This document shows, one piece after another, positions 27,555 to 37,400 of a DNA stretch of 64,000 nt. Location of the stretch: assembly GCA_023411215.1 (NCBI GenBank), contig JAEYOY010000074.1, positions 36,633 to 100,632 on the forward strand, in the 5' to 3' direction. A model generated the notes under the pieces. It was not told where the DNA came from. It made no database searches and saw only the letters and a list, made by a program, of their open reading frames with translations. Each line of letters starts with the position of its first letter. The first letter of the stretch is position 1. The DNA is from Bacillota bacterium. Its GTDB lineage: Bacteria; Bacillota; Clostridia; Lachnospirales; Lachnospiraceae. Position numbers and translations under genes: made by a program.

Positions 27555-27737
27555 CTGTGAACCTCCTAAGGTTATTGGGGAATATAGTAAATCACTTCCG
27601 TTATATACTATTTCCTACCATTTTACTACATAAAATAACAAAATTCAATCACCTAACAAACAAAACACTACAAATTATTTTATATTTTTTGACTAGTATA
27701 GAAGTATCCATTTCAGAAAGGTTCATTGTATAGAATA

Positions 27738-27774
27738 AAGCACCCTCAGAGCTTATTCACCCCCCTGGTGCTTT
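27738..27774 (-). terminator. Hairpin downstream of the ABC-ATPase pseudogene
   Basis: AAAGCACC and GGTGCTTT form the stem ends; on the minus strand the structure is followed by a T-containing stretch. It was probably the terminator of the intact ancestor gene. Confidence 0.55.
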
Positions 27775-27822
27775 CATCCATACTTATCCTATTAATGAAT
27801 ATTTTTTACCAATTGTCTTGTC

Positions 27823-28666
27823 CTATGATATGATCTCTTCAAAGTATTCATCGGCCAGTTCCGGTCCGCCATCCTTATAGAGCTTTCCCTGCTTCAACCA
27901 TAGAATTCGGTCTGCAAATGCTTTGGCACATCGAAAATCATGTGTAATCGTAACCATCACATGATTGGTTCTATCATGCAGCTCATTCAATTGCTGAATG
28001 ATGTTCCTCAATCCATCATAATCCTGACCAACCGTTGGCTAATCCAATAATAAAATCTCAGGCTTCATAGCCATAACACTGGCAATTGTCGCCTTCGTTT
28101 CTGCCCTTCGGAAAGGGACTGAGGATGCCAGTTACGAAGCTCCTCCAGCTGAAATCTCTGCAGCATATCCTCCGTAACTTCATCCGCCTTCGCCTGGTAT
28201 GCGACCTCCTGTTCGACCGTGGGCATGAGTAATTGATAATTGGGATTCTGATAAACAAAACCCAGCTTTTTAAACCAGTTCTTGGAAGGCCGTCTCCCTT
28301 GATCCGGCTCGATATGTTGCTCATAGCTACCTGCAGTAGGTTTAATTAACCTCGCCAAAAGCCTCATCATAGTGGTCTTACTACAGCCGTTTTCACCCAG
28401 AATCACTACGCGTTCTCCCTGATATAGGGTAAAGCTCAAGTTCTCCAAAATCCTTCTGTTACCTACACTGAAATCGATCTGCTTCAGTTGAATACATGGT
28501 TTAGACTGACTATTTTGGACTCCCCTTCTGGCTCCAGCTTCATGATATTACAGGCGGAGCTAATTGTTTCCCTAATCCTTACCGGATCCTTTCCCCAGGA
28601 TGCTGACTTTGCTAACACAAAAAAGGCATGTGAAAGGGAGTATTTCCGCTCCTTTTCGCATGCCAA
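27823..28666 (-). pseudogene. Decayed ABC transporter ATPase (ECF/YkoD-like, second ABC domain plus linker)
   Basis: Remnant of a two-domain ATPase of an ECF-type importer. A linker fragment (28484-28666, with WGKDPVRIRE) is followed in another frame by an ABC domain (from about 28495). Its Walker A reads GENGCSKTT, with Ser replacing the third Gly of GxGKT. The signature LSEGQKRR is intact, but a one-base loss directly after it (about 28102) shifts the frame. The Walker B strand (EILLLD) is then followed by TAG exactly where the catalytic Glu should be (about 28038), before PTVGQD. The C-terminal part (THDFRCAKAFADRILWL) is readable to 27823. The first ABC domain and the partner genes are missing; the remnant abuts pflA. 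Confidence 0.88.
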
Positions 28667-28683
28667 AAATTATTCATATTTAT

Positions 28684-29415
28684 TTATGATACCTTCTTAC
28701 CATTGCTTCCCAGTATCTCTTTTACTTCCTTAATGAGAGCTTGATCCGGTTCCTTCGTATCGGACAGAGTATAATTAAGTCCCAACTCCTGCCATTTGTA
28801 CTCACCCATCTTGTGAAAAGGTAAGACCTCTATCTTTCCTACATTCGGATATTTGTCCAGATGTTCAGAAAGCTTCCTTACACTACCCAGATTATCGGTC
28901 AGTCCTGGTACAAGTACATACCTTATCCATGTATTAATCTCTTGTTCACGAAGATAATCTAATAGTTTTAAGGTTGGATCAAGAGGTACACCCGTCACCT
29001 CTTTATATACAATAGGATCATAATTCTTAATATCCAACAGTACAAGATCGGTATATGTAAGGACTTCCTTCACCATATCATTCCAGATGAAGCCGGATGT
29101 ATCGATGGCTATTGATATTCCTTGCCCCTTCAGCTTTTTGCATACTTCAAGAATGAACTCTGCCTGCAATAAAGGTTCTCCTCCTGTAAAGGTCACTCCT
29201 CCACCGGAAAAGTCCATATAAGACTTATATTTTATAATTTCATCAAATAGCTGATTCACGGTATATTCCGTACCCTTATGAACCTCCCAGGTGTCAGGAT
29301 TATGACAGAATCGACAACGAAGAGGACATCCCTGAAGGAATACAACAAAACGGATACCAGGACCATCTACTGTACCAAAACTCTCTAAAGAATGTATTCG
29401 CCCAATAATACTCAT
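28684..29415 (-). CDS. pflA: Pyruvate formate-lyase activating enzyme
   Basis: Radical SAM enzyme that installs the glycyl radical on PflB. The [4Fe-4S] motif CxxxCxxC is present (CRFCHNP inside GCPLRCRFCHNPDTW), followed by FSGGGVTFTGGEPLLQ and the AIDTSGF and DLVLLDIKNYDP motifs of activases. At 243 aa it is standard. GGGAG lies 9 bases before the ATG. It is downstream of pflB on the same strand, separated by about 200 bp holding a strong hairpin and a repeat, so it is probably made in much smaller amount than PflB. Confidence 0.96.
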   Translation of the reverse strand: MSIIGRIHSLESFGTVDGPGIRFVVFLQGCPLRCRFCHNPDTWEVHKGTEYTVNQLFDEIIKYKSYMDFSGGGVTFTGGEPLLQAEFILEVCKKLKGQGISIAIDTSGFIWNDMVKEVLTYTDLVLLDIKNYDPIVYKEVTGVPLDPTLKLLDYLREQEINTWIRYVLVPGLTDNLGSVRKLSEHLDKYPNVGKIEVLPFHKMGEYKWQELGLNYTLSDTKEPDQALIKEVKEILGSNGKKVS

Positions 29416-29454
29416 CTGTCAACTCTCCCTTCTTAGTTATATATATTAAATGTG

Positions 29455-29535
29455 TATTCGCATATATGAAAGCAAGCTTGCAGATTGTGAACAAACCATG
29501 TTTATTCACATTGCTCACATTTGCTTACGTGAAAA
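29455..29535. repeat. Hairpin repeat h (copy 1 of 2; pflB-pflA gap)
   Basis: The core is TGTGAACAAAC (29486-29496), CAT, GTTTATTCACA (29500-29510). It is preceded by AAGCAAGCTTGCAGAT and followed by TTGCTCACATTTGCTT, both shared with the copy at 51.2 kb. The outer GAAAGCAA and TTTGCTT segments can also pair. Confidence 0.75.
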
Positions 29536-29542
29536 TATAGTA

Positions 29543-29603
29543 GCTGTTGCATAATACTATAACTAAATTAACTTCCCTACAGTATAGTGTATTATGCAAC
29601 AGC
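29543..29603 (-). terminator. Strong hairpin immediately after the pflB stop codon
   Basis: GCTGTTGCATAATACTATA (29543-29561) pairs almost perfectly with the segment at 29583-29603. It starts 8 bases beyond the pflB stop. Lacking a clear T-run, it is likely a partial terminator or 3' stabiliser that keeps pflB mRNA abundant relative to pflA. Confidence 0.8.
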
Positions 29604-29611
29604 CATTAATT

Positions 29612-31840
29612 TTAACGTTCGTGGAAGGTACGATTGATTACATCGAGCTGCTGTTCACGGCTCAATTTGATAAAGTTAACTGCATAACCAGATACACGTA
29701 TCGTTAACTGAGGATATTTCTCCGGATGCTCCATTGCGTCGAGCAGAGTCTCACGGTCAAACACATTGACATTGATATGATGACCCTTACTATTGAAGTA
29801 ACCGTCCATCAGATCCTTCAGATTATTCTTGCGTTCCTCTTCATTCTTACCCAATGCCTTTGGAACGATGGAGAAGGTATAAGAAATTCCATCCTCTGCA
29901 TGACGATAAGGAAGCTTTGCAACGGAAGACATAGAAGCGATTGCACCCTTCTTATCTCTTCCATGCATCGGGTTTGCACCAGGTGCGAAGGGTTCACCAG
30001 CCTTACGGCCATCCGGTGTGCTGCCTGTCTTTTTACCGTACACTACATTGGAGGTTATGGTCAGTACAGAGAGCGTATGTTTCGCATCACGATAGGTCTT
30101 AACCTTACGAAGCTTATTCATAAATTTCTCTACGATAGCAATGGCAATCTGATCAACACGATCATCATTATTACCATATGCAGGATATTCTCCTTCGATC
30201 TCGTAATCTACCGCAAGACCTGCTTCGTTACGAATTACCTTAACCTTAGCATATTTGATGGCTGATAAGGAGTCAGCAACTACAGAAAGACCAGCAATAC
30301 CACAGGCCTCTGTACGAAGGATATTAATATCGTGAAGTGCCATCTGCAGACGCTCATAATTATATTTATCATGCATGTAATGTATTACATTCAAGGTATT
30401 GATATATAGCTCTGCCAACCAGTCCAAGGTCTGGTCAAACTTAGATATAACCTCATCGTAGTTCAAATATTCGCCTGTGATCGGCGCAAACATAGGAGCT
30501 ACCTGATCGCCATAGATCTCGTCCTTACCACCGTTAATTGCATAAAGGAGTGCCTTAGCTAGATTAGCGCGGGCGCCGAAGAACTGCATCTGTTTACCGA
30601 TACGCATCGCAGATACGCAGCAAGCAATACCGTAGTCATCGCCCCAATAGTCACGCATAATATCATCGCTTTCATACTGAATAGAGCTGGTATCAATGGA
30701 CACCTTTGCACAGTATTTTTTAAAAGGCTCCGGTAAGAAAACAGACCAGAGAACAGTAAGATTCGGCTCGGGAGCAGGTCCCAGATTATAAAGAGTGTGA
30801 AGGATACGATAACTACTCTTTGTAACTAAGGTACGACCATCCAGTCCCATTCCGCCGATGGATTCTGTTACCCAGGTAGGATCTCCTGAAAACAGGTCAT
30901 TATAAGAGGGAGTACGAAGGAAACGCACCATACGAAGCTTCATAACGAACTGATCCATCAGCTCTTGAATCTCTTCTTCTGTAATTAAGTTATGCTTTAA
31001 ATCTCTTTCATAATAGATATCAAGGAAGGTAGTTACTCTTCCTAAGCTCATAGCTGCACCATCCTGCTCCTTGATCGCACCAAGGTAAGCAAAGTAAGTC
31101 CACTGAGTTGCCTCAAAAGAGTTCTTCGCAGGTACACTGATATCATAACCATAGGAAGCAGCCATAGCTTTCAGTTGCTTCAAGGCATCAATCTGCTCAC
31201 TGATCTCCTCACGTAAACGGATATCCGGGGATTCTAAGATTGGAATCTCAAGAAGTTTTTTCTCCTGAATCTTCTCCTCAATTAAAAAATCCACACCATA
31301 TAAAGCAACTCTACGATAATCACCAATAATTCTTCCTCGACCATAGGCATCCGGAAGACCTGTAATGATACCGGTGTGTCTTGCTTTTTTCATAGCATCG
31401 GTATAGGCATCAAATACACCATCGTTATGAGTCTTTCTATTCTCAGAATATATCTCCTCGGTCTTCTTGTCTAATGTATATCCATAGGCTTCTAATGCAT
31501 GCTTTACTACACGGATACCGCCATTGGGCATAATACCGCGCTTTAAAGGCTTATCCGTCTGAAAGCCTACAATCAATTCTTTATCTTTATCAACATATCC
31601 AGGGCCAAAGGCAGTAATCGTTGATGGCTTCTCTGTCTCAGCCTCAAGGATACCCTTATTGTTCTCTTCCTTCATCAGCTCCATAACCTTTTTCCAGAGC
31701 TCGGTTGTCCTATTGGTAGGTCCTGCCAAAAAGCTCTCATCACCCTCATAGGGTGTATAGTTATGCTGAATGAAGCTCCTGACATTAACATCTGTCATCC
31801 AACTACCCGGTTCAAAACCATACCATTCTTGTTTTGTCAT
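29612..31840 (-). CDS. pflB: Pyruvate formate-lyase (formate C-acetyltransferase)
   Basis: Glycyl-radical enzyme converting pyruvate and CoA to acetyl-CoA and formate under anaerobiosis. The catalytic adjacent cysteines are in DYGIACCVSAMRIG, and the radical Gly is in RVSGYAVNF at about residue 718, 24 residues from the end. Length (742 aa) matches PflB rather than a diol dehydratase or choline lyase. Its activase pflA is the next gene downstream. A symmetrical TGTGATTCAAATCACG site lies about 230 bp upstream. Start ATG 31840 has AAAGGA upstream. Confidence 0.97.
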   Translation of the reverse strand: MTKQEWYGFEPGSWMTDVNVRSFIQHNYTPYEGDESFLAGPTNRTTELWKKVMELMKEENNKGILEAETEKPSTITAFGPGYVDKDKELIVGFQTDKPLKRGIMPNGGIRVVKHALEAYGYTLDKKTEEIYSENRKTHNDGVFDAYTDAMKKARHTGIITGLPDAYGRGRIIGDYRRVALYGVDFLIEEKIQEKKLLEIPILESPDIRLREEISEQIDALKQLKAMAASYGYDISVPAKNSFEATQWTYFAYLGAIKEQDGAAMSLGRVTTFLDIYYERDLKHNLITEEEIQELMDQFVMKLRMVRFLRTPSYNDLFSGDPTWVTESIGGMGLDGRTLVTKSSYRILHTLYNLGPAPEPNLTVLWSVFLPEPFKKYCAKVSIDTSSIQYESDDIMRDYWGDDYGIACCVSAMRIGKQMQFFGARANLAKALLYAINGGKDEIYGDQVAPMFAPITGEYLNYDEVISKFDQTLDWLAELYINTLNVIHYMHDKYNYERLQMALHDINILRTEACGIAGLSVVADSLSAIKYAKVKVIRNEAGLAVDYEIEGEYPAYGNNDDRVDQIAIAIVEKFMNKLRKVKTYRDAKHTLSVLTITSNVVYGKKTGSTPDGRKAGEPFAPGANPMHGRDKKGAIASMSSVAKLPYRHAEDGISYTFSIVPKALGKNEEERKNNLKDLMDGYFNSKGHHINVNVFDRETLLDAMEHPEKYPQLTIRVSGYAVNFIKLSREQQLDVINRTFHER

Positions 31841-31916
31841 ACTAAATCATCCTTTCCACCGTCTTCCACGGCACTGATATTCTCATCATGTCAAGCATGC
31901 TGCATCTTCAATGCAG

Positions 31917-32002
31917 TTTAAAACCCGGAAGAACATAAAGTTTGCGCGGGTGGGCAAACTTCGCCGCTTCTTCCTGTGTAAATTGCTTTTTATTTCACAT
32001 TT
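31917..32002. repeat. Composite hairpin element c (GGAAGAA class, pflB leader)
   Basis: Outer arms GGAAGAA (31927-31933) and TTCTTCC (31968-31974) enclose AAGTTTGC (31938-31945) and GCAAACTT (31954-31961). A second hairpin (TGTGTAAAT and ATTTCACA) follows at 31975-32002. It shares ACCCGGAAGAAC and GGTGGGCAAACTTCGC with element b at 22.4 kb. Unlike most copies it is in a 5' leader, not after a stop codon. Confidence 0.78.
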
Positions 32003-32064
32003 TTTTGGTAATTCATACCTACGGCAATTTACACTCTATACATAACATGAAAAGAATAAAAATT

Positions 32065-32080
32065 ATGTGATTCAAATCAC
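32065..32080. promoter_or_regulatory. Palindromic regulator site upstream of pflB (Crp/Fnr- or Rex-like)
   Basis: TGTGATTCAAATCACG is a TGTGA-N6-TCAC(A/G) dyad. This form is compatible with the Crp/Fnr family and with Rex, the NADH-responsive repressor of fermentation genes. On the pflB strand a TATGTATAG segment lies about 30 bases downstream of its centre, where a class II-activated -10 box would fall. Which protein binds cannot be decided from sequence. Confidence 0.6.
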
Positions 32081-32239
32081 GAATCAATAATATATCACTT
32101 ATTTACTTCCTTGTCTACTTCGATCTTGAATTTACCATTTCCATTCCTTCCAGTCTTCATGCTATTGTAGCACTCCAAGACGTTCTTCAATACTCACCCA
32201 AAAACATGTCTTTTCGAGTCCTCTTTTTTTATGAATCAT

Positions 32240-32302
32240 AACAAGAAGGGCTATATGCTTCCATAAACATTATTCACTGGAAGTATATAACCCTTCTTGC
32301 CT
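32240..32302 (-). terminator. Terminator hairpin downstream of gltD
   Basis: CAAGAAGGGCTATATGCTTCC pairs with the segment ending near 32300 (GGAAGTATATAACCCTTCTTG) across an 18-base loop, giving a long imperfect stem. The T-tail on the minus strand is modest. Confidence 0.7.
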
Positions 32303-32358
32303 TATCAATGTAGCTACTCCAACAAAACTATATTCAAAACACCTATGTTTGTAAAATA

Positions 32359-33861
32359 CTATGCCAAATTACTATAGCCAATCAGGCTCTCATCAACAGC
32401 TTTTGCAGCTTCTCTACCCTCGCGGATTGCCCATACCACTAAGGACTGTCCACGGTGCATGTCACCAGCAGCAAATACTCTATCTACATTGGTCTGATAC
32501 TTACCCAAATCCGTCTTCACATTGGTTCGCCCATCCAGTTCAACACCAAATGCCTCCGCTACATAAGACTGGGCTCCCAAGAAGCCTGCTGCGATTAGCA
32601 CCAGATCAACCTCGATCGTAGTCTCGCTTCCAGCAACCTCTCCCATAATCATTCGTTTGGAAGCTTCATCGAACTTACTCTCCAGACGAACGGTAATTGC
32701 CTTAGTTACATTCCCCTGTTCATCTGCGATAAATTCCTTCACCGTTGTTTGGTACATTCTGGGATCATTTCCAAAGGTCTCGATTGCTTCCTCCTGACCA
32801 TAATCTGTCTTACTGATCTTAGGCCATTCCGGCCAAGGATTATTTTCAGCTCTGCTATCCGGTAGCTTAGGCATCATCTCTAATTGGATTACATTTACCG
32901 CTCCCTGCCTTATGGAAGTACCAACACAGTCATTTCCGGTATCACCGCCACCAATTACCATTACCTTCCTACCTTTTGCACTAACCGTGAAACTATCTAT
33001 ATCCTTTACCATTGTAGTACCGGCATCCAATAGATCCTTGGTGGCTGCCTTCAGGTAATCAACTGCAAAATAGATCCCCTTTGCTTCTCTACCTGGAACT
33101 TTAATATCTCTTGGATTTGATGCACCGCAGGCAAGGACAATTCGGTCATGTTCCTTCAACAGCTTGCTCACCTTGGTATTACCGCCGATATCTGCTCCGG
33201 TAACGAAGGCAACGCCTTCTTTCCTCATAATATCTACTCTGCGGTCAATAATCCATTTCTCCAGCTTCATATTGGGGATACCATACATCATTAACCCACC
33301 AATCCGGTCTGAGCGCTCATAGACTGTGACAGAATGTCCTCTCTTATTCAACTGATCTGCTGCAGCAAGTCCGGCAGGACCGGAGCCGATGACAGCAACC
33401 TTCTTTCCCGTACGAATTGCCGGAGGCTTCGGCTGAATATATCCGGCTTCATAACCATATTCCGCAATCGCATATTCGTTATCCTTAATTGTTACTGGAT
33501 CACCATTTAAACCACAGGTGCAGGAAGCCTCGCAGGGAGCCGGACACACTCTGCCGGTAAACTCCGGAAAATTATTCGTCTTCATAAGACGGGATAGAGC
33601 CATCTTCATATTCCCACGGTATAACAAATCATTCCATTCGGGTATTAAATTCAGCAACGGACAGCCTGAAGACATTCCACCGACGGTTATAACGGATTGG
33701 CAAAAAGGTACCCCACACTCCATACAGCGTGCCCCTTGGCACTTACGCTCCTCCATGGACAGCGGCTGATGGAATTCATTAAAATGCGATAATCTATCCT
33801 TTGGCGACAAAACACTGGTCTGAGTTCTTTCATATTCCATAAATCCTGTTGGTTTTCCCAT
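32359..33861 (-). CDS. gltD: Glutamate synthase (NADPH) small subunit
   Basis: FAD-dependent oxidoreductase that passes electrons from NAD(P)H to GltB. The N-terminal Cys-rich domain supplies two [4Fe-4S] clusters (CMECGVPFCQS with CPLLN, and CPAPCEASCTCG). The FAD motif is KVAVIGSGPAGLAAADQL, the NAD(P) motif is VMVIGGGDTGNDCVGTS, and a C-terminal FAD segment has VFAAGDMHRGQSLVVWAI. Length (500 aa) is normal. It is downstream of gltB on the same strand but separated by 585 bp, including a 190-bp palindrome and element d. Confidence 0.96.
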   Translation of the reverse strand: MGKPTGFMEYERTQTSVLSPKDRLSHFNEFHQPLSMEERKCQGARCMECGVPFCQSVITVGGMSSGCPLLNLIPEWNDLLYRGNMKMALSRLMKTNNFPEFTGRVCPAPCEASCTCGLNGDPVTIKDNEYAIAEYGYEAGYIQPKPPAIRTGKKVAVIGSGPAGLAAADQLNKRGHSVTVYERSDRIGGLMMYGIPNMKLEKWIIDRRVDIMRKEGVAFVTGADIGGNTKVSKLLKEHDRIVLACGASNPRDIKVPGREAKGIYFAVDYLKAATKDLLDAGTTMVKDIDSFTVSAKGRKVMVIGGGDTGNDCVGTSIRQGAVNVIQLEMMPKLPDSRAENNPWPEWPKISKTDYGQEEAIETFGNDPRMYQTTVKEFIADEQGNVTKAITVRLESKFDEASKRMIMGEVAGSETTIEVDLVLIAAGFLGAQSYVAEAFGVELDGRTNVKTDLGKYQTNVDRVFAAGDMHRGQSLVVWAIREGREAAKAVDESLIGYSNLA

Positions 33862-34163
33862 ACTTAATCCATATCCTTTCCTAACAATAAACGTAGCATT
33901 CTAAGCTAACCAGAAGCCCTTCCCTATAAACTTCCTATCTCAAATTCCCAAGCCTTGGCCACAAATCCCAACAACTACAACAAACCTTTTTCTGATCCAT
34001 TCTTATCAGTGCCACATTCAGAATCAATGCTAAATCAAAATTATACAACATTTTGTTTTTATCGTTTTTATGGTTTACTTTTATTTTTTAGTTTTTTACT
34101 ATACTTTTTTATGTCGCGTTCTGAACAATTATCAGAATTATTATTGTAATGTCGATGACTTGA

Positions 34164-34353
34164 CGGGGTTTGCTAGGATAACTATCCTATTGGGGGAATG
34201 GCTGTTGTCTCTCCTGAGAGTAAGTTGCCGTAACTATGCATCCGCCAGCAGCTTCCTGCTCACACAGTAGGAAGTGCTGATGCGATGGAGGCAACTTATC
34301 TCGAAGGGGAGATAATAGCATTCTCCCAATATACAATATCTTCCCGCAAACCC
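34164..34353 (-). repeat. ~190-bp concentric palindrome between gltB and gltD (candidate structured RNA or MITE)
   Basis: Paired blocks in order from outside to inside: GGGTTTGC (34166-34173) with GCAAACCC (34346-34353); TATTGGGGGAATGGCTGTTG (from about 34189) with the imperfect complement at 34309-34332; GAGAGTAAGTTGCC (34216-34229) with GGCAACTTATCTC (34290-34302); and GCATCCGCCAGCAGCTTCCT (from 34238) with AGGAAGTGCTGATGCG (34269-34284). The apex loop is near 34262. GC content is above that of its surroundings. Confidence 0.8.
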
Positions 34354-34370
34354 TTTACATAACATGCCTC

Positions 34371-34446
34371 TTTGAATTAGTTTGTGCCTAGGATTACGCA
34401 GGCACAAACTTGGAAGTATGAATTATGCTTTTTATAATTCATACTA
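34371..34446. repeat. Composite hairpin element d (directly after the gltB stop)
   Basis: The core is GTTTGTGCC (34380-34388), loop TAGGATTACGCA, GGCACAAAC (34401-34409), preceded by CTTTGAATTA. It is followed by AGTATGAATTA ... TAATTCATACT, a perfect hairpin ending at the gltB stop codon. Confidence 0.85.
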
Positions 34447-37400
34447 TTATTTTTTGGTATTAGCGAAGAATGCTTCGATTTGTGCCTGCTCGCTGCTAAG
34501 TCCCTTTTCCTCCATCAGTATGATGGTTTGAAGCATACGTCTGTAATCATGAGGAATAATCTTCTTGAATTTCGGTAGATAGTAGGCGAAGTTCTCAAGG
34601 ATCTCCTTCCCCTTTGCCGAATCGGTATATTTCACATGCTCTGTAATCATTTCCTTCAGTTCGAAGATATCATATTTTTCGGTCACAGCCTCAAATGCTA
34701 CCATTCCTTTATTTAACTTCTTATATAAATCACTGTCTTCATCCAGAACATAAGCGATACCACCGCTCATACCTGCTGCAAAGTTCTTTCCAGTCTTACC
34801 TAATACAGTTACTCTACCTCCGGTCATATACTCACAGCCATGATCACCGACACCCTCAACCACCGCGGTTGCTCCGGAGTTACGCACACAGAAACGTTCC
34901 CCTGCTACACCACCAATGAATGCCTTACCGCTGGTTGCACCGTAGAGAGCTACATTACCAATGATAATATTCTCATCTGCCTTAAAGGTACTTCCCTTCG
35001 GAGGGAATGCTACTAGCCTACCGCCGGATAAGCCTTTACCGAAATAATCATTGCTGTCACCCTCCAGCTCTATGGTTAAGCCCTTAGGTATGAAGGCACC
35101 AAAGCTCTGTCCGCCACTACCCTGTGCTTCGATAACGAAGGTATCATCCTTGAGTGTCGTTCCGTATTTTCTGGTAATCTCAGAACCAAGTATAGTACCA
35201 AAGGTACGGTCCGTATTACCTACCGTCAGCTTTATCTTCTGAACATGCTTCTCACTCAGTTTAAACTTCTTTAGAAGCATCCTCTCATCGATGGTATTCT
35301 CCAGTTCAAAATCATACATTTGTGAAGGGTCATAATGAATACCCTGTCCTTGCTGTACAAAAGGATTATTTAGGATAGCGCTTAAGTCTACGGTCTTCGC
35401 TCTATCATTCATTAGTTCGCTATTTTTTAGCTTCAATAAATCCGTACGGCCGATTAATTCATCTACCGACCTGAAACCAAGCTTAGCCATGTATTCACGA
35501 AGCTCCTCCGCAACAAAACGCATAAAATTCTCAACGTACTCCGGCTTGCCTCTAAAGTTCTTACGAAGCTCCGGATTCTGTGTTGCTACGCCAACCGGAC
35601 AGGTATCCAGATCACAAACACGCATCATGACACAACCTAAGGTAACCAAAGGAGCCGTTGCAAAGCCGAATTCCTCGGCACCAAGCATCGCTGCAATTGC
35701 AACATCACGTCCTGTCATAAGCTTTCCGTCTGTCTCGATTACCACCTTTGTACGGAGTCCGTTCATGATCAAGGTCTGATGTGTCTCGGCTAGACCCAAC
35801 TCCCAAGGAAGACCTGCATTATAGATTGAGGTTCTAGGTGCAGCGCCGGTTCCACCATCATAACCTGAAATCAAGATGACACCGGCACCAGCCTTTGCAA
35901 CACCCGCTGCAATTGTGCCTACACCGGCTTCTGAAACCAGCTTTACTGAGATACGTGCATTTTTATTGGCATTCTTTAAATCATAGATTAATTGCGCAAG
36001 ATCCTCAATCGAATAAATATCATGATGAGGCGGCGGTGAGATTAATCCTACACCGGGTGTGGAATGTCTGGTCTTCGCAATCCAGGGATATACCTTCTCT
36101 GCCGGAAGCTGACCACCCTCACCGGGCTTTGCACCCTGTGCCATCTTGATCTGAATTTCTCTTGCACTCACCAGATATTCACTGGTAACACCAAAGCGTC
36201 CGGAAGCTACCTGCTTGATTGCAGAGCATTTATTTAGCCCATCCTCTGAAGTTTTAAGTCTCTCCTGGCTCTCTCCTCCCTCACCGCTGTTGGATTTACC
36301 GCCCAGACGGTTCATGGCGATTGCCAGAGCCTCATGCGCCTCCTTGGAGATTGAGCCATAGCTCATTGCACCGGTCTTAAAGCGTTTTACTATAGAGTCT
36401 ACGCTTTCCACTTCATCAATTGCGATACCCTGCTCCGGATAGGCGATATCCAGCAGACCTCTAAGGTTAATCTTCTCCTGCTCTGCCGTAACCTCCCTGG
36501 AATACTCCTTAAACATCTCATAGCTACCGGTACGGGTGGATTGCTGTAACAGATGAATGGTCTTCGGATTATACAGGTGCTCCTCTTTTTCGCTGCGAAG
36601 CTTGTGAGATCCGGCACTGTCCATGGTCAAATCCAGGTCTAAGCCCAAAGGATCAAACGCCTTGGAGTGAAGTGCATCTACCTGCGCTTCCATTTCCTGT
36701 AAAGATATTCCACCGACACGGCTTACGGTACCGGTAAAATATTTATCGATGATTTCTTTGCTGATACCGATTGCTTCAAATATCTTAGAGCCCTGATAGG
36801 ACTGTATTGTAGAGATACCCATCTTGGATGCGATCTTTATAATACCCTTGAGTACCGCCTTATTATAGTCATCCACTGCGGCGTAGTAGTCTTTGTCCAG
36901 CATATTATTGCTGATCAATTGACGAATGGTCTCCTGGGCAAGATATGGATTAACCGCACATGCACCGTAACCAAGTAAGCAGGCAAAATGATGAACATCT
37001 CTCGGTTCCGCACTTTCTACAATCATGGCAAGAGCTGTTCTCTTCTTGGTACGTACCAGGTGCTGCTGCAATGCAGATACAGCAAGCAAGGAGGGAATTG
37101 CCACATGATTCTCATCCACACCACGATCGGAAAGAATCAGGATGTTTGCGCCTTCTTTATAGGAACGGTCGGCTTCCAGACAAAGGTGATCGATTGCCTT
37201 CTCAAGGGAGGTGTTCTTATAATAAATCATCGGTAAAACATCGACCTTGAAGCCGGGTTTCTTCATATATCTAATCTTTAGTAAATCCGTATTCGTCAAA
37301 ATCGGATTATTGACTTTAAGAACCTTACAATTCTCAGCCTTCTCCTCCAGGATGTTACCGTCTTCTCCAATATAAACGGTAGTAGCTGTTATGACCTCCT

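Larger units (their letters stand above)
31841..32358. other. Intergenic region: pflB leader, hairpin element c, gltD terminator
   Basis: About 520 bp between pflB and gltD. From the pflB side it contains hairpin element c (31917-32002), the palindromic regulator site (32065-32080) and the gltD terminator (32240-32302). If the promoter lies just downstream of the palindrome, the pflB mRNA leader is about 190 nt and includes element c. Confidence 0.6.
33862..34446. other. gltB-gltD intergenic region with a large palindrome
   Basis: Unusually long (585 bp) for a gltBD spacer. From the gltB side it holds element d (34371-34446), the concentric palindrome (34164-34353), then an extremely T-rich plus-strand tract (about 34040-34120; A-rich on the coding strand) and plain sequence up to gltD. 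No open frame of interest is present. Confidence 0.6.

Noticed and set aside
27823..28011. Stand-alone 62-aa ATPase-like protein
   Set aside because: It is the C-terminal piece of the decayed ABC ATPase, beginning after an in-frame TAG; no separate start site is visible.
28484..28666. Independent 60-aa gene upstream of the ABC fragment
   Set aside because: Its sequence (WGKDPVRIRE) fits the linker of a two-domain ABC ATPase in another frame, so it was merged into the pseudogene.
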